DNA from: a virus
DNA length: 23,370 nucleotides
Direction: 5' to 3' (one strand)
IMG/VR virus record: IMGVR_UViG_3300027770_002429
Coordinates: 1-23,370 of that record
Both the position numbers and the translations under genes were made by a program. The notes under the pieces were generated by a model that worked only from the letters and a program-made list of their open reading frames with translations, was not told the origin of the DNA and did not search any database. Within the stretch, counting starts at the first letter, position 1. The number at the start of each line of letters is the position of its first letter. This document shows positions 15,418-22,824 of the stretch, in pieces.

Positions 15418-18400
15418 GCCTTTACCGCATAGAATCATACGCTTACAGCGAAGGGCCAAGCAACGGCCTAGAAGCGTGCAAATTCGCGGACGTGCAGACC
15501 TTTGGTGCAACCGATTTCGGAGGCACCTACTATGCGCGCCCGCTCGTGCCGATGGCATTTTTGGATTTGATCGCTTACTGGGCGGCGCGATTCACCGTGA
15601 ATTTAGGCGGTAATTACAGCATAACCTACAGCGACACGACGGGCCGAGTCACGATCGCGACCAACGACGCCACTGTATTTACGCCGCTATTTTCCGGCAA
15701 CACCTTGGCCTTTTTAGGCTTTTCGCCGCAGACTTTCATCGCCGCACAGACGTTCACCGGCGATCTCGCGCCGCTCGGCATTCTCACGCCCGAAGCGCAA
15801 GATATGGACTTGCGCGCGGATAATCCGTTGATTGCGCAAGGAGATTTTCGCCACGGTCGCAAAATCCCGATCGTGTTTGGCAATCACAAAACGATCGACG
15901 CGGTTTTGTACTTGCGCAATCGCGAGTTACCGCTAATGACCAGCGGATATCTGCGCGGACGCGTGCGGATTTCGACGCTGGCGATCGGTCTCGCCACAGC
16001 CTACGATCCGTTGAATCTAGGCGGTTATTTCGACGCGCAGATCGTCAAATGGGGCAAGCCAACGCGGACAAATGCAGGCTTAAAGTCGCGCGTCCCGATC
16101 GTCCTCTCGGTCGCGCGCACCGCACTCACAGCCGCAGAGCATCTAGGCCAGATCGCCAGTCTGCTACGCTACGGCTGGCAAGTCGCGCACCTGCTGACAA
16201 TTGAAGGGATTCCCGTCGTTTTTGGCGAAATGGCGGGCATGGCGATCCCAAGTGGATTTAGCAGTCTAGCGCTCGGCAGCGACGGCAAAGGCACGCTGAT
16301 CATAGACGATTCGGCAGAATATGGCCCCGAAGTCAACCGCGAGACCGGGATCGGCGCAGGCTTGCCGCTCGGCTTCAAATTCGCTGATACTGTTGATTTT
16401 AATCAATATCTCAAGCGACCGTCGAAAGTCGCCGTATTGACAGCCAATTTAGCCTACAACGGCACGCAGATCGACGTAGACAGCACAGCGCAATGGGGCG
16501 CGCCAGCGGCGGGCCTTGATTTCACAATCTGGTGCGAAAACGAACACATCCACGTCACAGAGATCACCGCAACCGCGTTCAAGGGACTAACCCGCGCAAT
16601 CAATGGCGGTTTTGCCAGCACGCACTACGCGGGCCAAGCGGGCGGGCTTGTGACTGACGTTCCGCGATATTGGCGCGGGCGGGAAGCGCGGCTGTTTGCG
16701 CACGCGGTTTCGCCGGGCGGAATCGTCAGCACACTAACCGCTGAAAAAGAGGAATGGTTTCGCGGATCAATCGACAATGGTCCTGAGAGATCGGCTGGCT
16801 ACTGGACGTTTGAGGCGCAAAGCCTTGATCGGCGGCTGTCGGCACCGCTCGCACCGGCGTTGTCGGGCACAGTGTTTTCGCAGGCCATGTTCATCGTCAA
16901 GTCGCAATTTTCGTTCAGCGTTTTCCTTGCCGGTCACGATGTCGCAGGCGCCTACGTCGCGATGCAGGCCGCACCGATCGTGGTGCAGCCGTTTTTGGGC
17001 CATGATGGCGAATTGTGGAGCGAACCCGAGATCATAGCTAAGTTTGCATCCAGCTTTGCGACGGCGTTAGCACTGGACGCCACCGCGCCAACGTACATCA
17101 GCGGTCTGACTGTCGATTTAAGCGATCCGCGTCAAATGGCACTGGTACTCAAAGCCGCAGCCGCAATTTTTAAGGTCTCGATTCAATTCACGATTTACGG
17201 CGGACAGCAGCAGTTGCCGGATGTGCCGTTTCCCGGTGGTGTTGCGGCGGGCGACAAATTCAATTTTTGCAGTTGGGTCGAAGGCACCACACCCGTTGCG
17301 ACAAAAGAGGATTTCAGCTCTAGCGTCACAATATCATTGGATAAAGCGCCGGATGTTGCAATACCGTCAAAAGGCATGGTATCTATTGGCGATGTTGGTA
17401 AGGGCGGCATTTTCTACGAATTTTCAGAATCAAGCATCAACGGGAATCTCCTGCAATTGTCCGGCATTACGGATAGCATGGTTAAGGCGGCGCTGTTTGG
17501 GCCAGAAATCATCGGCCTCAAAGCTGAGATTCAGGCCGCTAGTTACGGCGGCACGCCAGCGCAAGCGATGCAAACGGCCATACAGTCCAGCGGTTACGGC
17601 ACGCGCGGACCGTTCGACACCGTCGCCGACGGCTACGGCATCGACAGCACGATCCTCAATAGCGCCAGCTTCGCGCAACTAACGACAACGCCTAGTCTTT
17701 TGGCACATACGCGCGGCAAGTCGTTCGCCGATCTATTCGGGCCGTTTCTGGCGCTCAATCAAATGGGCGTTTTGGTCAAGAAAATCGACGGTATACAGCA
17801 AATCGCCTGCGTCGATATCAACCCAGGCGGCTCGGATTTTGCGATCACGATCACCGATGAGCACCTGTTGACCGGATCGGGTTGGCCGATCACGCCGCAG
17901 GGCAGGCGTGAAATACCGAATCAAATCATCGTGCATCAAATGATGGGCGAAACCGAAACCGCAACCTACAACGTGATCGACGGCAGCATCGCTTTTGCCC
18001 AAGGCGGAAAAACCTTAGAGTTTTCCATACCTTCAGAAGATACGAAAAACCTTGCGCAAATGGCGCTTTGGACGGGCCGCGACCTGCTGTTGCAAACGCA
18101 ATGCCTTCAAATTGTTGAGGTTCGCCTTGTGCCGTGGGTTGGCGATATCCAACCGGGCGATCTTGTCGGCGTTGTCGTCACCGATCCGACGCTGTGGCAG
18201 TGGTCGACCGGCACGGCGGGCTATTCCGGCGTCGGGCGCTGCACCGGCATTCACCGCGATCCGAATACCGCCGCGCTGATTTGCGTTCTGATTCTGGACG
18301 GTTATCGCACTACCGGCAATCTCTCGCCAGCCGCACCGGTTGCCGCATGGCAGGGCGCAGCCAACGCGCCAACGCGGATCGATATCACCGATCCCGTTGC

Positions 18401-18695
18401 AATCACGGACCTATTGCACAGTTGGGCGGCGTTTTTCAGCAAGGCGTTGCTCAGCAGCAACCCGTTCAAAATCCTGCACTATCGACCGGGCGAGGGCGCG
18501 GAAGCGGCGGGCGCTGGCTATTCAATCACCGCCGTTGCCCTTGTCGCTGGCGTCTGTCGACTCACAGTCGGCGCGGTCATCGGCGCGCCTGTACTGGTAG
18601 CAAATTCATCATACGTTACGTTGCCGTTGACGGCAGACTGTAACACCTACACAGCCGCGCGATCACACGCACTGGACGGCACTTCATGGGCGTAA
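15414..18695 (+). CDS. large tail hub/tip protein
   Basis: A 1093-residue protein in the region where lambda-like phages encode J and other phages encode a gp27-like hub. The N-terminus (1-125) carries an LGF module (LGF at 101-103). Residues about 378-410, containing EITATAFKGLTRAING and the following THYAGQAGG, match a common tail-protein strip in which a beta domain ends with a gltRg-type turn. Residues 800-945 look hub-like: ITITDEHLLTGSGW, then EIPNQIIVHQ, then TLEFSIPSED with helix AQMALWTGRDLLLQ, and IQPGDLVGVVV with D916. It probably closes the distal end of the tail and contacts the cell. Start and stop overlap the neighbours by 4 and 10 bases, so it belongs to a tightly coupled group. 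Confidence 0.75.
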   Translation: MSLYRIESYAYSEGPSNGLEACKFADVQTFGATDFGGTYYARPLVPMAFLDLIAYWAARFTVNLGGNYSITYSDTTGRVTIATNDATVFTPLFSGNTLAFLGFSPQTFIAAQTFTGDLAPLGILTPEAQDMDLRADNPLIAQGDFRHGRKIPIVFGNHKTIDAVLYLRNRELPLMTSGYLRGRVRISTLAIGLATAYDPLNLGGYFDAQIVKWGKPTRTNAGLKSRVPIVLSVARTALTAAEHLGQIASLLRYGWQVAHLLTIEGIPVVFGEMAGMAIPSGFSSLALGSDGKGTLIIDDSAEYGPEVNRETGIGAGLPLGFKFADTVDFNQYLKRPSKVAVLTANLAYNGTQIDVDSTAQWGAPAAGLDFTIWCENEHIHVTEITATAFKGLTRAINGGFASTHYAGQAGGLVTDVPRYWRGREARLFAHAVSPGGIVSTLTAEKEEWFRGSIDNGPERSAGYWTFEAQSLDRRLSAPLAPALSGTVFSQAMFIVKSQFSFSVFLAGHDVAGAYVAMQAAPIVVQPFLGHDGELWSEPEIIAKFASSFATALALDATAPTYISGLTVDLSDPRQMALVLKAAAAIFKVSIQFTIYGGQQQLPDVPFPGGVAAGDKFNFCSWVEGTTPVATKEDFSSSVTISLDKAPDVAIPSKGMVSIGDVGKGGIFYEFSESSINGNLLQLSGITDSMVKAALFGPEIIGLKAEIQAASYGGTPAQAMQTAIQSSGYGTRGPFDTVADGYGIDSTILNSASFAQLTTTPSLLAHTRGKSFADLFGPFLALNQMGVLVKKIDGIQQIACVDINPGGSDFAITITDEHLLTGSGWPITPQGRREIPNQIIVHQMMGETETATYNVIDGSIAFAQGGKTLEFSIPSEDTKNLAQMALWTGRDLLLQTQCLQIVEVRLVPWVGDIQPGDLVGVVVTDPTLWQWSTGTAGYSGVGRCTGIHRDPNTAALICVLILDGYRTTGNLSPAAPVAAWQGAANAPTRIDITDPVAITDLLHSWAAFFSKALLSSNPFKILHYRPGEGAEAAGAGYSITAVALVAGVCRLTVGAVIGAPVLVANSSYVTLPLTADCNTYTAARSHALDGTSWA

Positions 18696-20197
18696 CCGCA
18701 CCCGGCGCGACATACCTCGTGCAAAAAGGAAATCAGTTCAACGGGCAACCGATGGCAATTGAGCCGTTGCGCACGATCCTGATCAATTCCAACTGGTTTT
18801 GGAAGTACCACCGCCCGCCCATTGTTTCCGTTGCGTTTTTGGCGCAAGCGCTCGCAGCGGATCGCGTTTTCATCGTGCCGATCCTGCCCAGCGCGGACGG
18901 CACGCCGGGCAGTACCACCGGCTTAAAATACCGTTTTCAATTCAGCATGTACGCAGGTGCAGCGGGAACATGCGGCGTCACGATCGAATGGGGCACCACA
19001 ATGGCCGGCGCATGGACGCTGATCGACGGGCCAAACAACGCCACGCTTGTAAATGGTCAATCGTTCTACACAGTTGCAACCGATCGCGCCATTGACACCC
19101 GCGCGCGTTTGCTGCGAATCACGTTTAAGTACAACATCATCGCCTACCGTCCCGCGCATTTGCTGGTTTGGCCGCAGCCTCCGGCGATGATCGCGGGCAA
19201 GCAGGCGTCCGGTTTTGTGCCGTTCGACGATACGCTAATCAATACAGCAGGATCGCCGATCAATACCGAAATGCTTGACCGCTGCGCGATCAATGCCCGC
19301 GCGGTCATGTTGGATCGCTGGCAGGTAGCCGCTAATTTTGCTCAGGAAATCACGCGCGGGCTTGCCCTGTACGGCGTGACTGCGGCCAATGCGACGATAG
19401 CGCGCTTTCGCCCGCAGATTCCAACAGACTCAGGCGTGCCCATTTATGCTTTGGAAGTGCGCGCAATCGCAAGCGTTTCAGGCGGCACCACAGCGGATCG
19501 CCTGCAAATCGTCGGGCCAAACGGTGTTTTTCCGCTCGCCGCCGATGGCGCGCTGCAAACCGCAACGATCGGATGCCACGGCAAAATGCCAGATATTTCC
19601 GTGATTTTGACCGCTGACGGCGCGAATACCACCTACCTGCACAGCTTGGCGATTTTCTGGCGACCTTACGGCGATCAGTTAGGCAAAGCCACGATCTGCA
19701 ACGGCATCATCTCGCCAGTTGCCAAAAACTCGCTATTACTAGCTGCCGATCAAGCGATCCGCGCGGCGGCGCTGCGACCCTACGCGATGCCGTCGCATTG
19801 TACCGAGGCCAACGTCGCGGGCGGCGCGGATCGCTGCGTATTTACAGCGGTTATCCCGCCTTGCGGCGTGCTGCACGGCCAATGGCACGTTCTGCGGGCG
19901 GCGCTGCCGTTCACCGGCGCTGCGCAATCAAACAGCTATTTTGACACCACTACGGACGCCAGCCCCGCTAGCATCGCCAAGAGCGCAAAATCAGGCACGG
20001 AATGCTTTGTGCATCAGGGCGCGTCCGCATGGCACAGCGGCGGCGGAAAAAAAGACGACGGCACCGCCGCGAGCGAGCCGAGACTTCTGCAACTAAATCC
20101 GCTACTTGCGCCAGCAACGGAGGTTTGCGAGGTACGCAACGCCGTGGGCTGGACGTTGCAATTGCACGACTTTACAGCGGATTTAGAGACTCTATAA
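18686..20197 (+). CDS. distal tail protein, unrecognised
   Basis: A 503-residue protein that I do not recognise. It overlaps the hub gene by 10 bases and therefore is probably co-translated and co-assembled with it. The chain is beta-rich with many short strands (VSVAFLAQALAADRVFIVPIL near 47-67, RFQFSMYAGAAGTCGVTIEWG near 83-103) and two regions of about 150 residues with similar texture, compatible with tandem beta-sandwich domains. It has no signal peptide or membrane span. Cysteines are spread rather than paired in a motif. Position after the hub suggests a receptor-binding or tip-decorating role, but there is no sequence proof. Confidence 0.55.
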   Translation: MGVTAPGATYLVQKGNQFNGQPMAIEPLRTILINSNWFWKYHRPPIVSVAFLAQALAADRVFIVPILPSADGTPGSTTGLKYRFQFSMYAGAAGTCGVTIEWGTTMAGAWTLIDGPNNATLVNGQSFYTVATDRAIDTRARLLRITFKYNIIAYRPAHLLVWPQPPAMIAGKQASGFVPFDDTLINTAGSPINTEMLDRCAINARAVMLDRWQVAANFAQEITRGLALYGVTAANATIARFRPQIPTDSGVPIYALEVRAIASVSGGTTADRLQIVGPNGVFPLAADGALQTATIGCHGKMPDISVILTADGANTTYLHSLAIFWRPYGDQLGKATICNGIISPVAKNSLLLAADQAIRAAALRPYAMPSHCTEANVAGGADRCVFTAVIPPCGVLHGQWHVLRAALPFTGAAQSNSYFDTTTDASPASIAKSAKSGTECFVHQGASAWHSGGGKKDDGTAASEPRLLQLNPLLAPATEVCEVRNAVGWTLQLHDFTADLETL

Positions 20198-20297
20198 GCA
20201 GGCTTGCGCGCGGCGCAAAAAACCCGCATGATCGCACAGCGCCTGTTGCCATGGCTGGCGCGAAAATTTGACGCTGTGAAGCGGTCTGGAGCAGAAA
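20198..20297 (+). other. 100-base gap before the distal accessory genes
   Basis: No supported gene. It holds GGCGCAAAA about 60 bases upstream of hairpin copy D, a string also seen shortly upstream of copy A (around 4101). The last 28 bases are the copy D leader. Confidence 0.4.
20270..20291 (+). promoter_or_regulatory. GNRA hairpin leader, copy D
   Basis: CGCTGTGAAGCG at 20272-20283, preceded by GA and followed by G-TCTG and the Shine-Dalgarno GGAG (20288-20291), six bases before ATG 20298. Fourteen bases separate stem and start, one fewer than in copies A and C. The stem and TCTG are identical to copy A across 18 bases. Confidence 0.6.
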
Positions 20298-20714
20298 ATG
20301 CGCGAGAATTTCAACGCTTCGGCGATTTCACCCGCAGAGCAGTCTATCGCCAGCGGCGCAACCGCCGCACTTCGGCGCTTGGTCGCGGGCCTGACAATCG
20401 CCAACGGCGCGCCGTCCACCATTGCCGACGGCTACGATTGCTCGCGCTGGTCGGCTGTGCTTCTGCAATTTATCTCCACGGTTGGCACGTCCTTTGACGC
20501 CAAAGTCTGGTTTTGGGATGACGCCCGCGCGGCGTGGTGGTTTTACGGCGACTTCGGCACGGCTGGCGTCAAAACCGTTGCAACCGCTGTCAACGGTGGA
20601 TTGTATCAAGCGAATGTGCCGACTTTTGGTATGTCGCGGATTTACGTCGAGGCGCTCAATTTCCAGGGCGTGGGCGAAGTTGCCACCGCCACCGGCCAAG
20701 CCAGCGCGGTTTAA
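20298..20714 (+). CDS. small tail-associated protein, unrecognised
   Basis: A 138-residue protein between the tail tip genes and the fibre-like gene. I do not recognise a family. After a 35-residue helical and Ala-rich start it is mostly beta (WSAVLLQFISTVGTSFDAKVWFWDD, then WWFYGDFGTAG and MSRIYVEALNFQGVG), which fits a compact beta sandwich. Clustered aromatic residues (WFWDD, AWWFYGD) could form a carbohydrate-contact face, but this is speculation. It has its own strong leader (hairpin copy D and GGAG), so it may be made in larger amounts than its neighbours. Likely a virion accessory protein. Confidence 0.5.
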   Translation: MRENFNASAISPAEQSIASGATAALRRLVAGLTIANGAPSTIADGYDCSRWSAVLLQFISTVGTSFDAKVWFWDDARAAWWFYGDFGTAGVKTVATAVNGGLYQANVPTFGMSRIYVEALNFQGVGEVATATGQASAV

Positions 20715-20729
20715 TTCGTCAAGAGGCTT

Positions 20730-21710
20730 ATGATGGATGATTTTTTCAATGGAATCAGCAAGCCGATTGCCGCCGCAATGGATGCGGTGGTTTTGGCTGC
20801 CGCGCAGACCTACGCCGACGGTGTGTCGCAGGGCATGGACGCCAAAGCATCTTGCAGGCTGGCGACGATTGCCGCGCTTGCGTCCTACACGCGCACAGCC
20901 AACGTCTTGAACGCAAACGCCAATGGCGCAATGCCGACGATTGACGGCGTGGCACCGCAAGTCGGCGATTCGATTTTGCTCAAGGACGGCGCGGCGGGTG
21001 CTGACAACTGGATTTATACCGTCAATTCGCTCGGTTCCAATGGCACAAAATGGCAGATGACGCGGCGGTCAGATTCTGACACGTCAGCCAAAGTCACATC
21101 CGGCGCTTGTGTTGAGATTGCGGAAGGCTCGCAGGCGGGGACGGCGTGGTATATCTCGACAGCCGACCCAATCACGCTCAACACCACGTCACTGACGATT
21201 TCGCAATGGTCGGGCAGGGTTGACACGGACGGCACGCTTGCGGGCAATTCAGATTTTCGCGTGCCGTCGCAAAAGGCCGTCAAGACCTACGCATCGCCCA
21301 AAACGTCGTCAAGTTGGCTCATGGTCAGCTTTGCGGACGGCACAACCTCCGGCGTCGCAACCGGCACGACCTACTACCTCGATCCGGGCTTGACCGCAGC
21401 GGGACCGCCGCAGTCCTTTGCGCCAAAGTCGATCCTTGTGCCAGCCGGACACCTCCGGCAAGTCATGTTCAAAGTTGGCGTAAACACCGTCACGTCAGGC
21501 AGTTACGTTTTTACAGTGTGCAAAACCAACTCGGCGGGCACAACAGCGTACACTTGGACGGTCAACAACAACAGCACTGCTTTAGTCAATCAAACTGGGG
21601 ATGTATCCTTTGCCGATGGCGATGTTGTGTTGGTCACGATGGTTACAAGCGGCACGCTGACGGGATCGATGATTGGCGTGATCATTCAGCTTATGTTTTC
21701 AGCCTCCTAG
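20730..21710 (+). CDS. tail fibre-like protein
   Basis: A 326-residue protein with the module common in tail-fibre N-termini. Residues about 67-90 (PTIDGVAPQVGDSILLKDGA) and 93-145 (WIYTVNSLG onward to AEGSQAGTAWYISTADPITLNTTSLTISQWSG) match the pattern of a short beta unit: a strip of the type IDGV-x-GDxxLxKD, then YxV, then a late TxxPITLxTTxLxFxxF. Next comes DTDGTLAGNSDFRVPSQKAVKTY (about 168-190), a strip widely found just before fibre receptor-binding parts. The C-terminal 130 residues are beta-rich and unfamiliar, so receptor specificity would lie there. ATG 20730 is followed at once by a second in-frame ATG; AAGAGG lies 5 bases upstream of the first. Confidence 0.72.
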   Translation: MMDDFFNGISKPIAAAMDAVVLAAAQTYADGVSQGMDAKASCRLATIAALASYTRTANVLNANANGAMPTIDGVAPQVGDSILLKDGAAGADNWIYTVNSLGSNGTKWQMTRRSDSDTSAKVTSGACVEIAEGSQAGTAWYISTADPITLNTTSLTISQWSGRVDTDGTLAGNSDFRVPSQKAVKTYASPKTSSSWLMVSFADGTTSGVATGTTYYLDPGLTAAGPPQSFAPKSILVPAGHLRQVMFKVGVNTVTSGSYVFTVCKTNSAGTTAYTWTVNNNSTALVNQTGDVSFADGDVVLVTMVTSGTLTGSMIGVIIQLMFSAS

Positions 21711-21734
21711 CCAACCGATTCAAGGGCTTGTGCA

Positions 21735-22091
21735 ATGGCAAACGACACGCAAGACAAATTCGCTCTGAGCGCGCCGAAGGGCGTTCTGATCGCGGTGCTG
21801 TCGATCGCCATCGGCGGATTCGGCGGGGCGAAGATCGTAAGCGCGACGCAATCGCGGCCAGATGAAGCCGTGGCGATGCCGTGGCTGTCGAAAGCTGAGG
21901 TCATCTTGGCTGCGCGTGAAGTCGCGGAAAAGCAAGCGGTCTCCGTGCGCGAGGACTGCCAGCGCAACCTTGCCAGCGCCATTTCCGCACAAACGGAAAC
22001 CATCAATAAAATGTCGGGATTGCTTGCAAAGCTCGGCGAAAACGTGGAGCAATTGCGGATTGACGCGGCGAAACGTGGGGGCGGACGATGA
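21735..22091 (+). CDS. single-span membrane protein, holin or spanin-like candidate
   Basis: A 118-residue protein at the head of the lysis cluster. One hydrophobic span, VLIAVLSIAIGGFGGAKIV, lies at about 17-35, after a short polar N-terminus. The rest is charged and predicted helical (60-110), with heptad-like spacing in the ISAQTETINKMSGLLAKLGENVEQL segment. That plan fits an inner-membrane spanin (span plus periplasmic coiled coil) or an atypical holin with one span; classical holins have more. The ATG of the hydrolase overlaps its stop (ATGA), so the two are translationally coupled. I cannot decide between the two roles from sequence. Confidence 0.5.
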   Translation: MANDTQDKFALSAPKGVLIAVLSIAIGGFGGAKIVSATQSRPDEAVAMPWLSKAEVILAAREVAEKQAVSVREDCQRNLASAISAQTETINKMSGLLAKLGENVEQLRIDAAKRGGGR

Positions 22092-22561
22092 TTAACAGCT
22101 TGGAAGCAATCGCACTTCGCGCCGAATGGGCGCTTGCCAATAAGCCAGCAATTGCCGACGGCTACCAGATGGGCAGCGGTGCGGTTCACGCCAGCGCGGC
22201 AACACCGTGGGGCGCGGACAATAGGCAGGATTGCAGCGCGTTTGCTTGCTGGTCTTCCGGCATCGACAAGCACGGTCCCGCGTCGCCTGCGTGGCAGAAT
22301 ACCGATGCGATTTGGACGGCTGCGCACTTGGACAGTGGGCAATGGCAGATGCTTGACGCGCCCGTTCGCGGCTGCCTGCTGGTCTACGCGGGCCACAGCG
22401 ACGCGCACGGTCGTCACCCAGGGCATGTTGGCGTCTGTGTGAACGCGACCGAGACAATCGACAGCAGTTCAACCGGCAAAGGCATCGGGCGCGGCGTTCA
22501 TTCGGTTTCGTTTTTTTTAGCTCGCGGCGCAATCTGCATCGCACCTAACAGTGTCGCGTGA
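22088..22561 (+). CDS. endolysin, NlpC/P60-like peptidoglycan hydrolase
   Basis: A 157-residue, single-domain cell-wall hydrolase. Candidate catalytic Cys49 lies in QDCSAFACW, the usual DCS-x-F helix start of NlpC/P60 and CHAP enzymes, and candidate His113 lies in PGHVGVCVN. A GCLLVYAG strip (about 97-104) corresponds to the family's GDLVxF strand just before the histidine loop. There is no signal peptide or membrane span, so export would depend on a holin. It probably cleaves peptide links in peptidoglycan at the end of the infection. The start overlaps the previous gene (ATGA) and the stop overlaps the next (GTGA). NlpC/P60 and CHAP cannot be separated with certainty by eye. Confidence 0.75.
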   Translation: MINSLEAIALRAEWALANKPAIADGYQMGSGAVHASAATPWGADNRQDCSAFACWSSGIDKHGPASPAWQNTDAIWTAAHLDSGQWQMLDAPVRGCLLVYAGHSDAHGRHPGHVGVCVNATETIDSSSTGKGIGRGVHSVSFFLARGAICIAPNSVA

Positions 22562-22824
22562 TTTACGCTACGTTCGCGATGGGTTGCGTTGTCGGTGGCG
22601 CTGTTATCTGGTGGATTCACTCGCTAGACCGCGACAGGCCGCCGGCTGCACCGCGCGAGCGCGTCATCGACGCGCACGGCATTCCCGCCACGATTTCACC
22701 GCACCCCAATCCGGCAGCAGAATTTGAGCCACTGCCGCGCACGAAGTCTAAGCCAAGCCAGATTCGCAATGACGGCGCGCAGTTGTCAGCACTTGGTCGG
22801 CACGCCGACGACTGGAAAGAATAA
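22558..22824 (+). CDS. small single-span protein, possible spanin component
   Basis: An 88-residue protein starting at GTG 22558, which overlaps the endolysin stop (GTGA). One hydrophobic segment at about 2-20 (YATFAMGCVVGGAVIWWI) is followed by a Pro- and Arg-rich soluble part without clear coiled coil. Its place after an endolysin and directly before a lipoprotein resembles an Rz/Rz1 pair, but the soluble part is shorter and more proline-rich than a typical Rz. TAA and the next ATG share one base (TAATG), implying coupling to the lipoprotein gene. Other membrane roles remain open. Confidence 0.45.
   Translation: MIYATFAMGCVVGGAVIWWIHSLDRDRPPAAPRERVIDAHGIPATISPHPNPAAEFEPLPRTKSKPSQIRNDGAQLSALGRHADDWKE

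Noticed and set aside
21707-22426. Antisense open frame of 239 codons over the lysis genes
   Set aside because: Opposite three tightly coupled + strand genes with recognisable motifs; no start signals; low-complexity translation.
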